From DSYU01 sp964437595 (lineage in GTDB: Bacteria > Chloroflexota > Anaerolineae > Anaerolineales > Anaerolineaceae), in assembly GCA_964437595.1 (NCBI GenBank), contig CAYTHO010000014.1, forward strand, positions 21,305-85,304: a stretch of DNA of 64,000 bases. The letters are read 5' to 3'. The notes under the pieces were generated by a model, which did no database searches, had not been told where the DNA came from, and saw only the letters and a program-made list of their open reading frames with translations. The translations under genes were made by a program, and so were the position numbers. Position 1 is the first letter of the stretch. The number at the start of each line of letters is the position of its first letter. Of the stretch, positions 52,179 to 62,000 are shown piece after piece.

Positions 52179-53444
52179 ATGAGTGTCCTGACGCTTATCC
52201 TGGCAGGTGGGGAAGGCAGTCGTTTGAGCATTTTGGGCGAGAAACGCGCCAAACCCGCCGTGCCCTTTGCGGGCAAATACCGCATCATCGATTTTACCCT
52301 GTCGAACGTGGTCAACTCCGAGCTGTACCGCGTGGCCGTGCTGACGCAGTTTCGCCCGCACTCGCTGGTGCAGCATCTCGGCATCGGTGAGCCGTGGGAC
52401 CTGAACCGCGCCCAACCGAACGGCCTGCAAATCTGGCAGCCCTACCGCGGTCGCTCGGACCAGTCCTGGTACCGGGGCACGGCAGATGCTCTGTACCAGA
52501 ACCGCAACTTTATCCGCGATGAAAAAAGCGATACCCTGTTAATCCTGGCTGGCGACCACATCTACAAGCAAGATTACCGCGACATGCTGCGTTTCCACCG
52601 GGAGAAAAACGCGGATCTCACCGTTGCGGTGATGAACGTGTCTCCGGATGAAATCAGCCGCTTTGGGATTATGAACGTAGATGCCGGGCAAAAAATCACC
52701 CGCTTTACGGAGAAACCCAAGCAGTCTGAAAGCACCCTGGCTTCGATGGGTATCTACGTCTTCAACACGAAATTCCTGCTGGACCAACTAGAAGAAGACA
52801 GCCACGATCCAGACTCTTCGCACGACTTTGGGAAAAATATCATTCCACGCATTGTTGAAATGGGCCGGGCCTTTGCCTATCCATTCCTCGGTTATTGGGT
52901 AGATGTTGGCACCATCCAGGCCTACTGGAACACCAACATGGCCCTGCTCGACCAAAAGCCCGGCCTGGACCTGTATGATCCAGGCTGGATCATACACACC
53001 CGTTCGCAGGAGCGACCACCGGTGAAGTGCATTCCACCCGGAGAAATGGTGCGCAGCATCGCGTCGAACGGATGCGTGATCCAGGGAAACGTGATCAACA
53101 GCATCCTGTCGCCTGGGGTAAGCGTGGAACCCGGCGCGGTCGTGCGCGACTCTATCATCATGAACGATACCGTCATCCGGGCTGGAGCGGTGGTGAACTG
53201 CTGCATCCTGGATAAAGAGATTGAGGTTGGCGCTGGCGCCCGCCTGGGCGAAGGGGATGACAATCCCCCCAATGAAACGGAGCCAACCAAGATTTATACA
53301 GGGATAACGATTGTTGGCAAGCGAGCACACATCCCGGCAGGCGCTATCATTGGCCGCAACTGCCGCATCGATCCTTCCACCACACCGGAAGATTACGATT
53401 CAAAGCAGGTCGCAAGCGGCGGAACGGTCAGCAAAAAAGCCTGA
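52179..53444 (+). CDS. glgC: Glucose-1-phosphate adenylyltransferase
   Basis: A 421-residue ADP-glucose pyrophosphorylase that makes ADP-glucose for glycogen synthesis. The nucleotidyltransferase domain begins LAGGEGSRLSILGEKRAKPA with the PAVPFAGKYRIIDF block, and contains WYRGTADALYQN and the GDHIYKQDY metal site. The C-terminal part is a left-handed beta-helix. It follows the kinase gene by 114 bases and may be transcribed separately; its own GGAGG site is present. The stop codon lies inside a strong terminator stem. Confidence 0.94.
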   Translation: MSVLTLILAGGEGSRLSILGEKRAKPAVPFAGKYRIIDFTLSNVVNSELYRVAVLTQFRPHSLVQHLGIGEPWDLNRAQPNGLQIWQPYRGRSDQSWYRGTADALYQNRNFIRDEKSDTLLILAGDHIYKQDYRDMLRFHREKNADLTVAVMNVSPDEISRFGIMNVDAGQKITRFTEKPKQSESTLASMGIYVFNTKFLLDQLEEDSHDPDSSHDFGKNIIPRIVEMGRAFAYPFLGYWVDVGTIQAYWNTNMALLDQKPGLDLYDPGWIIHTRSQERPPVKCIPPGEMVRSIASNGCVIQGNVINSILSPGVSVEPGAVVRDSIIMNDTVIRAGAVVNCCILDKEIEVGAGARLGEGDDNPPNETEPTKIYTGITIVGKRAHIPAGAIIGRNCRIDPSTTPEDYDSKQVASGGTVSKKA

Positions 53445-53461
53445 GGAAAGCTCAGGCTTTT
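53436..53461 (+). terminator. Intrinsic terminator of glgC
   Basis: AAAGCCTGAG and CTCAGGCTTT form a 10-bp stem with a 5-base loop; the glgC stop codon is in the first arm. It can also serve the convergent AIM24 gene. Confidence 0.85.
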
Positions 53462-53508
53462 ATCTCAAATAATCAGAGAAACTTTTGTGGGGCGCGTGGT
53501 TCCGGATC

Positions 53509-54207
53509 TTAGCCCTGGCTGGACTGCTGGAGATACACCTCTTCATATGGCTGCAGCACCACCCATCCATTGCCCGTGAACTTAAGCTGCAGCGACTCGC
53601 CGCTGCCGCGCCCCAGGAAAGTCTTGAATGATATATCGGTATGGATGTCTGGCGAGAGCGAGCCAGACCATGCCACCGTCGCGTTCGGATCGGTAAAGAT
53701 TGGCTGGTCAGGCGTGACCACCAGAGTCAATGGCTCGTAATGGGTGGTAATGGCGATCATGCCGCTGCCCGACAGGCGCACGTTGAACAGCCCGCCGGTC
53801 ATAAAACCCGCCATGCGGCGCATCATGGTGATGTCCCACTGCACGCTTTCTTCAAACGCCAGCAGGTCGTTGCCGTTTACGAAAACTGTATCATTTTGAA
53901 GCTGGAGCACCTGTACCTTCTTGCCCTTCTCCGCCAGGTAAACCCGCCCCTGCCCTTCCATCTTCATCAAAGTGGTGCCTTCGCCGGTGACCATTTTCTT
54001 AAACATCTTTTCCAGGCCGTGTTCGAGCATGCCTTCGCGCGTGAACTTCACCTGCCCGGTGTAGGCGATCATCGAGCCGATCTTGGCCCATACGCGCCCG
54101 CGCAGGTTCACTTCCAGCAGGTGCGGGTTTTCAAGTTCAAAGGGCCGGTTCGCCGCGTTATCTTGCGCCGTGTTCTTCACAAATTCATCGATTGTATAGC
54201 CTGACAT
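53509..54207 (-). CDS. AIM24-family protein
   Basis: A 232-residue protein of the AIM24/DUF124 family, a beta-rich fold shared with a yeast mitochondrial protein. The landmarks are VWAKIGSMIAYTGQVKF near residue 40, GQGRVYLAEKGKKVQVL near 85 and TGNGWVVLQPYEEVYLQQ near the end. The function in bacteria is unknown. A GGAGAA site precedes the ATG. It is convergent with glgC and upstream of nothing obvious on its strand; the neighbouring pdxR gene ends 50 bases away. Confidence 0.88.
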   Translation of the reverse strand: MSGYTIDEFVKNTAQDNAANRPFELENPHLLEVNLRGRVWAKIGSMIAYTGQVKFTREGMLEHGLEKMFKKMVTGEGTTLMKMEGQGRVYLAEKGKKVQVLQLQNDTVFVNGNDLLAFEESVQWDITMMRRMAGFMTGGLFNVRLSGSGMIAITTHYEPLTLVVTPDQPIFTDPNATVAWSGSLSPDIHTDISFKTFLGRGSGESLQLKFTGNGWVVLQPYEEVYLQQSSQG

Positions 54208-54257
54208 GCCATTCTCCTTATGATGAGTGTCGGGATCTATAGGTGATTATACATGAA

Positions 54258-55730
54258 CTAAACCTTCTCCCTACCCGGGCCAGACAATCTGCGCACTGCT
54301 TTGCCCAACCGCCGGATGCCTTCCTGGATCACCTCGGGCGGTTGAACGGCAAAGTTTAAACGGACATAATTCTTGCCTGCTCCTCGCTCCGCGAAAAACG
54401 GACCGCCAGGAGAAAAGCTGACGCCCTCCGCGCCAGCCAGCGGCAGGAGCGCTTCTGATGACAGGTCCGGGGGCAGCTGCAGCCAGGTAAACAATCCCCC
54501 CTGGGGCGCATCGATGCGCACCACGGCAGGCAAATAGCGGTTGACCGCCTCAATCATGGTATCCCGCCGCTTGCGGTACAACTGGCAGGTGCGGCGCAGG
54601 TGGGCCTGGTAGCGTCCCACGGTAACATATGCCTCCAACGCGCGCTGGTGCAGGTTCGAGGTGGTCAGATCGTTGATGTGCTTGTACTCGACCAGGCTTT
54701 GATACACCGGGCCATCAGCCACCAGGAAACCCACCCGCAGGCCGGGCATCAGCATTTTTGAGAAAGTGCTGGCGTAAATCACCCGCCCGCCGGGATCCAG
54801 CGATTTCAGCGCCGGTTGGGCGCGGCCTTCGTAACGCAGGTCGCCTACGTAGTCGTCTTCGAAGATCGGCAGGTTATAGCGGTCGGCCAGGGCGATCAAC
54901 TGGCGCCGGCGGTAACCGCTCAGGCACGTGCCCGTAGGGTTGTGAAAGTTAGGGATGGTATAGATCAGGCGCGGGTGGTGCTGCTGCAGGAGCGTTTCCA
55001 GCTTTTCCACCTGCATGCCGTTCTCATCCATGGGGATGCCTACGATCTTCAATCGCTGGGCGCGGAAAAGGTCCAGCGCGAGGGAATAAGTGGGAGTCTC
55101 CACCAGGATCACATCCCCAGGCTGCAAAAGGAGCTGCGTGACCAGCGCGATAGCCTGCTGTGACCCGGCGGTAATCAACACGTTCTCCGCCTGGGCCGGA
55201 ATACCCTGCGAAGCCAGGATATGGGCAACGGTGCCGCGCAGGGGAGCGTAGCCGCTGACATCGCCATAATCCAGCGCATCCATGCCATCTCGCCGCAGAA
55301 CCGATTGGATGACCCGCCGGTATTCTTCGACCGGGAACAGGCGCGCGTCTCCGCCGCCCCGGGCAAAGCTGATCGTTCCAGGCTGGCTGGCGGGCGCGGC
55401 GGGAGCCCAGGAAGCAAACTGGTTTCGGACTTCCTGCTGCCAGAGCGGCCAGGTATCCCCGGCGCCGTTGTGCGGTAATGGGGGGATTTCGGCTGGCGGA
55501 AGGACGAACGTTCCGCTGCTGGGGCGCAAAAGTACCAGGCCATCCGCCTCCAGCGCGGCGTAAGCATTCTCCACGGTAATACGGTTCACCCCCAGGTCGC
55601 GCGCCAGTTGGCGGGTAGAGGGGAGGCGCGTTTGGGGCGCGAGGCTTCCTGAGCAGATACTTTGCCGGAGAAACGTTTCGATCTGCTGGTACAGTGGTAG
55701 ATCACTATCACGATCAATGGGAATGCGCAT
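54258..55730 (-). CDS. pdxR: MocR/PdxR-type regulator (GntR HTH plus aminotransferase-like domain)
   Basis: A 490-residue regulator. Residues 5-75 are a GntR winged HTH (LPLYQQIETFLRQ, then RLPSTRQLARDLGVNR). The rest is a fold-type I aminotransferase domain, with the PLP Lys at about 325 in STFSKMLMPGLRVG and the NFHNPTG and FEDDY elements. It is divergent from pdxST, and PdxR proteins in other bacteria activate pdxST in response to PLP. The ATG at 55730 has an AAAGGA site, while an upstream TTG is rejected. A sequence resembling the published PdxR site lies at 55820-55830. Confidence 0.88.
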   Translation of the reverse strand: MRIPIDRDSDLPLYQQIETFLRQSICSGSLAPQTRLPSTRQLARDLGVNRITVENAYAALEADGLVLLRPSSGTFVLPPAEIPPLPHNGAGDTWPLWQQEVRNQFASWAPAAPASQPGTISFARGGGDARLFPVEEYRRVIQSVLRRDGMDALDYGDVSGYAPLRGTVAHILASQGIPAQAENVLITAGSQQAIALVTQLLLQPGDVILVETPTYSLALDLFRAQRLKIVGIPMDENGMQVEKLETLLQQHHPRLIYTIPNFHNPTGTCLSGYRRRQLIALADRYNLPIFEDDYVGDLRYEGRAQPALKSLDPGGRVIYASTFSKMLMPGLRVGFLVADGPVYQSLVEYKHINDLTTSNLHQRALEAYVTVGRYQAHLRRTCQLYRKRRDTMIEAVNRYLPAVVRIDAPQGGLFTWLQLPPDLSSEALLPLAGAEGVSFSPGGPFFAERGAGKNYVRLNFAVQPPEVIQEGIRRLGKAVRRLSGPGREKV

Positions 55731-55819
55731 GTGGGGTCCTTTCAATCTGGTCTACCCAATATATCTGAATATCACCCAAGAGCATAGAGCCAGTTGTGCC
55801 AAAAATCAATCCATCCAAA

Positions 55820-55830
55820 AAACTGGACTA
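55820..55830 (+). promoter_or_regulatory. Candidate PdxR binding site
   Basis: AAACTGGACTA in the pdxR-pdxS intergenic region differs at one position from the PdxR motif AAAGTGGWCTA that I recall for Corynebacterium glutamicum. Confidence 0.35.
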
Positions 55831-55975
55831 TCTAATAATAGCCGGTATTGGCCCTACCCAGCATGCCAGTTTTCCGTAGAATAGTGAGGGATATTTGTGC
55901 TGACGAAAGACCAATGGAAACACCCAAACCTGGCGGCGGCTGCCGCAGGATACGAAAACAGGATGGAGGAAAGCA

Positions 55976-56863
55976 ATGGATAAACTGACTGGTACATTTA
56001 CTGTAAAGAAGGGCCTGGCGCAGATGTTGAAAGGCGGCGTAATCATGGATGTGGTCACGCCGGAACATGCTCGCATCGCCGAGGAAGCCGGTGCGGTGGC
56101 CGTGATGGCCCTGGAGCGCGTCCCGGCGGATATCCGCGCCCAGGGCGGAGTGGCGCGCATGAGCGACCCGGATCTGATCTGCCGAATCAAGGAATCTGTC
56201 ACTATCCCGGTCATGGCCAAGTGCCGCATCGGGCATTTTGTTGAAGCGCAGATTCTGGAAGCAATCGGCATCGATTATGTGGACGAATCGGAAGTGCTGA
56301 CCCCAGCGGACGAAGAGCACCATATCAATAAACACGCCTTTACCATCCCGTTTGTATGCGGATGCCGCAACCTGGGAGAAGCCCTGCGCCGCGTCGGCGA
56401 AGGCGCGGCAATGATCCGCACCAAGGGCGAGGCAGGCACGGGAGATGTGGTGGAAGCGGTGCGCCACGCGCGCACGGTGTTAGGCGAAATCCGCCGCCTG
56501 CAGGGCCTGCAGGAAGAAGAAGTCATGGCCTTCGCCAAAGAGATCGGCGCCCCCTACGAGCTGGTGCTGGAAACGCGCGAGTTGGGCCGCCTGCCGGTGG
56601 TCAACTTCGCCGCGGGCGGCATTGCCACCCCGGCAGACGCCGCGTTGATGATGCAGTTAGGCGTGGACGGCGTTTTTGTCGGTTCGGGCATCTTCAAATC
56701 CGGCGACCCGGCCCGCCGCGCCGCGGCCATCGTTCAGGCAACTACTCACTACAACGACGCGCACATCCTGGCCGAGGTGAGCCGCAGCCTGGGCGAGCCG
56801 ATGGTCGGGCGGCAGATTTCCGCCATCCCCACCCCCGAGCGGATCGCGCAGCGCGGCTGGTAG
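55976..56863 (+). CDS. pdxS: Pyridoxal 5'-phosphate synthase, synthase subunit
   Basis: A 295-residue PdxS that makes PLP from ribose 5-phosphate, glyceraldehyde 3-phosphate and ammonia. The sequence is highly conserved: GGVIMDVVTPEHARIAEEAGA near the start, the catalytic Lys82 in MAKCRIGHFVEAQ and Lys150 in TKGEAGTG, and the FAAGGIATPADAALMMQLG phosphate site. GGAGGAAAG precedes the ATG. It is followed 9 bases later by pdxT. Confidence 0.97.
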   Translation: MDKLTGTFTVKKGLAQMLKGGVIMDVVTPEHARIAEEAGAVAVMALERVPADIRAQGGVARMSDPDLICRIKESVTIPVMAKCRIGHFVEAQILEAIGIDYVDESEVLTPADEEHHINKHAFTIPFVCGCRNLGEALRRVGEGAAMIRTKGEAGTGDVVEAVRHARTVLGEIRRLQGLQEEEVMAFAKEIGAPYELVLETRELGRLPVVNFAAGGIATPADAALMMQLGVDGVFVGSGIFKSGDPARRAAAIVQATTHYNDAHILAEVSRSLGEPMVGRQISAIPTPERIAQRGW

Positions 56864-56872
56864 GAGCGTAAG

Positions 56873-57454
56873 ATGAAGATTGGTGTGCTGGCCCTGCAGG
56901 GCAGCTTTGCCGAGCATATCGCCGTCCTCAAAAGCCTGGGCGCGGAAACCATCGAGGTGCGCCTCCCGGAGCACCTCGATGGCCTGGACGGGCTGATCAT
57001 CCCGGGCGGCGAGTCGACGACCATCGGGAAGCTGGCGGTCAAATACGGCCTCATCGAACCACTGCGCGAATTCGGCAAAACCAGGGCCATCTGGGGCACC
57101 TGCGCTGGAGCGATTTTCCTTTCCAAAGACGCGCACCGCGACCAGCCCCTGCTGCACCTGATGGATATCACCGTCGCGCGCAATGCCTTTGGGTCGCAGG
57201 TAGACAGCTTCGAAGTGGATTTAGAAGTGCCCGTACTGCGCAAGGTTGACCCAACCAACCGCTGCTATCACGCCGTTTTTATCCGCGCCCCGCTCATCGA
57301 AAAGGCCAATGGGAGCACGTCCATTCTGGCCGCCCTCCCAGATGGGCGCGTGGTAGCCGCCCAGCAGGGCTGCTGGCTGGCGACCGCCTTCCACCCCGAA
57401 CTCACGCAGGATGATCGTTTTCACCGCTACTTTCTAACGATGGCCAGTATATAA
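56873..57454 (+). CDS. pdxT: Pyridoxal 5'-phosphate synthase, glutaminase subunit
   Basis: A 193-residue class I-type glutaminase that feeds ammonia to PdxS. The oxyanion-loop motif is GGESTTIGKL, the nucleophile is Cys78 in GTCAGAIFLS, and the catalytic His174 and Glu176 are in AFHPELTQDDRFH. GGAG precedes the ATG. The next gene begins 27 bases downstream and may share the transcript. Confidence 0.97.
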   Translation: MKIGVLALQGSFAEHIAVLKSLGAETIEVRLPEHLDGLDGLIIPGGESTTIGKLAVKYGLIEPLREFGKTRAIWGTCAGAIFLSKDAHRDQPLLHLMDITVARNAFGSQVDSFEVDLEVPVLRKVDPTNRCYHAVFIRAPLIEKANGSTSILAALPDGRVVAAQQGCWLATAFHPELTQDDRFHRYFLTMASI

Positions 57455-57481
57455 TAGGGAGAATTCACGGAGGTGAAACCG

Positions 57482-58525
57482 ATGAGCGCAAAGATTCCGA
57501 TTGGCATTATTGGAACCGGCATGTGGGGCACGGTTGAGACGGAGAAATTCAGCCAGGCAGCCCGGGCAGACGTGCGCTGGTTGTGCGATCCGGTCAAAGA
57601 GCGGCTGGCGGCAGTCAGCGAAAAATACGCAGTCAAGAAAACAACGCCTGATTATCATGAGGTGCTGGCCGATCCGCGGGTTGCCGCGGTGGTAATCTCC
57701 ACCCCGCCCTACTTGCACGTGCCCATTGCCTTAGAAGCGCTCGAAGCCGGTAAACATGTTTTGATCGAAAAGCCCATGGCGGCCAACCTCGAACAGGTTG
57801 AGCAGATCGAAGCCGCGGTCAAGCGCCATCCCAACCTGGTGGTGCTGGAAGGGTCCTGCCGCCATGCTCGCCTGCAGCCCAAGTTCACCTTCGTCAAAGA
57901 CCTGATCGAGAGCGGCGCGTTAGGCGAGATTTATCACATCCATTTTTCCTCCCTGGGCCAGGGCACCTTCATCGAATATAACCCGCAGGGCACCTGGGCC
58001 CTGGAAAAACGCCTGGCAGGCGGCGGCCCGTTCCTCGACTGGGGCGTATATGACCTGTCTTTCCACCTGGGAATCATGGGCGACCGGCCAGAACTGACTG
58101 GCCTCAAAGCCTTCGTCATCAGCGGCCTGCGCGATATGTCCGCCTGGGGCGCGAAAGGCGACGTGGAGCAGCACGGCGCGGCCCTGCTTACTTTTGACAC
58201 CGGCCTGACGATGTACTATGAGCGCGGGGCAGGCGTGCACAACCAGAGCCCCTTCGATACGCGCATTTATGGCACGCGCGGCGGGCTGCAGTTCAAGTAC
58301 CCTTCCTGGGAATCGAACGCGGTTGCGTATTTCTCCGCCGGCGACCGCCCGCGCAAGAAAACTCTGCGGGTTGATATGTCCGCGCACGCTAAACACGATC
58401 ACATCCCGGTGGTCGAGCATTTCCTCGACTGCATCACCGGGTCCGCGCGGCCCATGATGTCGGTTGACTTGGCCGGGAAACACCTGCGCATTCTCTTTAA
58501 AATTCTGGAAAATACGCGCAGTTGA
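57482..58525 (+). CDS. Gfo/Idh/MocA-family oxidoreductase
   Basis: A 347-residue NAD(P)-dependent oxidoreductase of the glucose-fructose oxidoreductase/inositol dehydrogenase family. The Rossmann motif is GIIGTGMWG (residues 8-16), the EKP signature is IEKPMA near residue 97, and the active-site Asp and His are in DWGVYDLSFHLG. GGAGG lies before the ATG at 57482; an earlier GTG is unlikely. It follows pdxT in the same direction. The substrate, probably a sugar or cyclitol, cannot be read from sequence. Confidence 0.9.
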   Translation: MSAKIPIGIIGTGMWGTVETEKFSQAARADVRWLCDPVKERLAAVSEKYAVKKTTPDYHEVLADPRVAAVVISTPPYLHVPIALEALEAGKHVLIEKPMAANLEQVEQIEAAVKRHPNLVVLEGSCRHARLQPKFTFVKDLIESGALGEIYHIHFSSLGQGTFIEYNPQGTWALEKRLAGGGPFLDWGVYDLSFHLGIMGDRPELTGLKAFVISGLRDMSAWGAKGDVEQHGAALLTFDTGLTMYYERGAGVHNQSPFDTRIYGTRGGLQFKYPSWESNAVAYFSAGDRPRKKTLRVDMSAHAKHDHIPVVEHFLDCITGSARPMMSVDLAGKHLRILFKILENTRS

Positions 58526-58657
58526 AGGAATGCCATTCTCGAGTTTTGGCTTTCAACCACGCCTTTTTCATCTTTAATTTTTGGTTTGCACACTTCAAAA
58601 TGTCATTCGAACTGTCATATAGTCCAAAAATAGTCTGGAAACGATCTATGCAAGCAC

Positions 58658-58686
58658 TTGAAAGGGGTAATTGTTTCACATATAAT
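58658..58686 (+). promoter_or_regulatory. Near-consensus sigma-70-type promoter
   Basis: TTGAAA and a perfect TATAAT separated by exactly 17 bases, with no open reading frame following. Confidence 0.75.
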
Positions 58687-58692
58687 GTTATT

Positions 58693-58857
58693 AACAATTT
58701 GTCAGTGGACAATTGAATATGCTGTTAATTGTGGAAGCCTTGAACCAGGCATTTATTTTGGTCGCTACCTTCTAACGCAGTTCGTCATGGGCTAGATAGA
58801 AGGTTTTCCTGGGGAGCTAATTGCGAAACCGTCCACGAGATGGTTTCGCTTTTTTGT
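58693..58857 (+). ncRNA. Candidate small RNA or leader RNA of unknown family
   Basis: Between the promoter and an intrinsic terminator lies a segment of about 165 bases without a start codon and ribosome-binding site. It can fold into GCCT...AGGC, then a long hairpin with arms ACCTTCTA and TAGAAGGT, and finally the terminator. I could not match it to 6S RNA, SRP RNA, tmRNA or a known riboswitch. It might also be a leader that attenuates the downstream giant gene. Confidence 0.45.
58823..58855 (+). terminator. Intrinsic terminator
   Basis: GCGAAACC and GGTTTCGC form an 8-bp stem with an 11-base loop, followed by six T. Confidence 0.85.
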
Positions 58858-59000
58858 TATTGGTAGTCGCGGAATAATTAACGCTATCTAGGTAGAGTAC
58901 AGGCAGAGGCTGGGGGAGACGGCTTGTGCGTTCCAATTGTCTCGTAAGTCACACAACCTAGGCAAGACTTAATTTTATACGTCCAACTCAGGAGGGATAT

Positions 59001-62000
59001 ATGGTTGGGATTCTGCGGATTTCCGAAAAGGGAAAGAAACCGGTAACTTCACGCACCAGTCTCGCGAAAATCAGGCAGTTGATTTTCATCTTTATTTTCC
59101 TGACCTCGCTGGTCGGGGCCAATACCAGCACACCCACAGTTACGGCGGCTGCATACGTATGGACCGCCTACAACGATGTTAGAAGTGGGGGGCATACCAC
59201 AGCCAATACCACGACCATTGCTTATAATGGTTTGGGTACGCTGCTGAAGCAAGCGGATGGCTCTTCAACGGGCATCACCGCGGCCTTCACAAGGAATGGA
59301 TCGTTATCCCCCACTTCAAACGGCGCGGATTCAGCCTCGGGCACCGACGCTTACAATACTTTCTACCCGTATGCGGATATGGCGGGTGTAGTAAACAGCA
59401 GTGATTCGGGCTGGTGGCACGACTTAACCTTAAGCGGGCTAGATCAGGCCAAAACGTACACATTCGCCGGTTCTGCCGCAAGAGGGGGCAACTACCCTAC
59501 CAGGAATACGACTTTCATCCTTTCGGGCGACGATGCTGCCACCAATGCCAGCACATCCGGGGTAACCGTGGTCAATGACCACACCATCGCCTTTAACACC
59601 GGCGGAAACGCCAGTCAGGGATACGTTGTGCGCTGGACGGGCATTCACCCAGGATCGGACGGCACGATTGTCATCCGGGCCAGGGCCTCAACCACCGCGG
59701 AAATTGCCGGATCGGAAGCAAATGCGTATGGGCTCAGCGTGTTTATGCTGGCGGAGGAGACCACCGATCCCACCATCACCACCAGCGGCGCGTTAAGCGC
59801 GTTCAGCAGCACGCCGGGGGAGGTCTCGGCTGCCCAGAGCTACACAGTTTCCGGCGTAAACCTGGCGGAAGATATAGTCATCACGGCGCCAGTTGGCTTT
59901 GAGCTTTCGACCGACGGCAGCGCCTACAGCCCCAGCCTGACGCTAACCCGAACGGATGGGACCGTTCCATCCACCACCGTTTTCGTGCGCATGTTCAGCG
60001 CGGATGAGGGCACGTTCGGCGGCAGTATTACCCACGTCAGTGCGGGCGCCGTTCAGGTGGATGTACCGGTCAGCGGTGAGGTATCCTGGTGCCAGACGGT
60101 AGCGCTGATTCCATCCGGCGATGCTTACATCAGCGAATATAATGACACCAACAATTACGGGGCTTCCACCACGCTAAAAACAACCAGCGATGCCGATTAT
60201 CACCGCGCATCCTTCTTCCAATGGGACATGAGCAGCGTCCCCAGTAACGCGATTGTCTCTGGGGCCAGCCTGACGCTGTACGTCAGCACCGCCGCTTCGC
60301 AGGAATATCACCTTTACAACCTGCGGCAAAGCTGGACGGAAGGCACGGGCTCTGGCAGTGACACGGACAATGGCGCTACCTGGCTAACGTACAACGGTGT
60401 CGATGCCTGGGGCGAAGCTGGCGCGTCCAGCACCACTACCGACCGCGAGGACACCAACCTGTGGGCACAAGATTCATCCTCCTTCTCCTCAACCGGCAGC
60501 CATACCGTTGACCTGAACGGCGATGGAATTGCTGTCGTACAGGGATGGATTTCCGGCACCTCCGCCAATAACGGCCTGACCATGCAGAACTATTCATCCT
60601 CGACCAGTGTTGGAGATGACCTGCAGTTTGCATCGTCAGAAAATTCCACCACGGCCAACCGGCCTAAACTGAACATTACCTACTGCGTATCGACCGACCC
60701 GTTCATTATGACCGCAGGTTCGCTGACTCCCTTCTTCAGCGAGCCGGGAATGGCCTCAACGGAACAGAGCTACACCGTCTCCGGTTCCAACCTGACGGAA
60801 AATCTTGTTATCACCGCTCCGGCTGATTTTGAGATCTCAACCACCAGCGGTAGTGGTTTTGGCAGCGCGCTGGCTCTCACGCCAAGCGGGGGATCGATCA
60901 GCGCAACGCGGATCTACGTCCGTTTCAACCCCACCGCGATCGGGACCTCCAGCGGGAACATCGTGCATACCAGCGGCGAGGCAGCTGTGATTGACAAGCC
61001 TGTCAGCGGCACCGCCTCCAATGGCTGGGTATCTTACAATGACTGTGTCTACCTCAGCGGTCAGCCATCGACCAACATCACCACCTATGAATGTTTCACC
61101 AACAATGCCTCTGGCCTGCTGATGAATTATGCCAATGGCTCCAACACACCCGTTACCGTAACAATAACCACGTCTGGAACCATCGATTCGCAAACATCCA
61201 GCAGCAACTACGGCGCGGAAAGCAGCGAAGGCACGGATGCCTACACCACCTTCCATGGAATTGCGAACATGGTAGGAGGGGCCCGCCTGGGTGCTACCAC
61301 CGCAACCATCACCCTCAGCTTCACCGGCTTGAATCCTTCCCGGACCTACACCTTCGCCACCACCGCCAACCGGGCCGATTCCGATTACACGGATCGACTA
61401 ACGAGATTCACGATTAGTGATGTCGATACAGCCGCGAACGCAAGCACCTCCGGCGTTACGGTGAACAGCGAAGATTCGGTAACCTTCTCAACCGGGTACA
61501 ACACAGAAACCGGCTATGTGACCCGCTGGACTGCAATACAACCCGGGGCCGATGGCGATTTCACCGTCACGTTTGCGGTCGAGGATGGGAGTGAATATGC
61601 CTACGGCCCGGCGGTATTCTTGCTCCAGCAGGAAGAGAGCGTTGGACCAACGATCTCTACCCTGGGCACGCTGAGCGCCTTCAATGCCCTGCCGGGCATT
61701 GCCTCCGCTGCTCAGACATATACGGTTTCCGGCAGCAGCCTGACCGGCGATGTTACCGTCACCGCGCCAGCCGGATTTGAACTTTCGACCGGCGGCGGCG
61801 CGTACAGCCCCAGCATTACGCTAGCGCAAACGGATGGGATTGTTCCAGCTACTACCGTCTCGGTCCGCCTGTACAGCCCGACCGAGGGCAGCTTCGGCGG
61901 GAATATTACCCACACCAGCGCGGGCGCGACCCAGGTCAACCTGGCGGTCAGCGGCGCGGTGATCGACCAAAACGTGGCGCCCAATCCGCCGCTGCTGGTC

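Larger units (their letters stand above)
58526..59000 (+). other. Non-coding interval with a promoter, structured segment and terminator
   Basis: No protein-coding gene is supported. It contains the candidate small RNA unit listed next, then about 145 bases leading to the giant protein gene. Confidence 0.6.

Noticed and set aside
58693..58857. 6S RNA
   Set aside because: The 5' and 3' ends are not complementary and there is no central bubble.
58693..59000. Cyclic-di-GMP or other known riboswitch before the giant gene
   Set aside because: The diagnostic core sequences of the common classes are not present.
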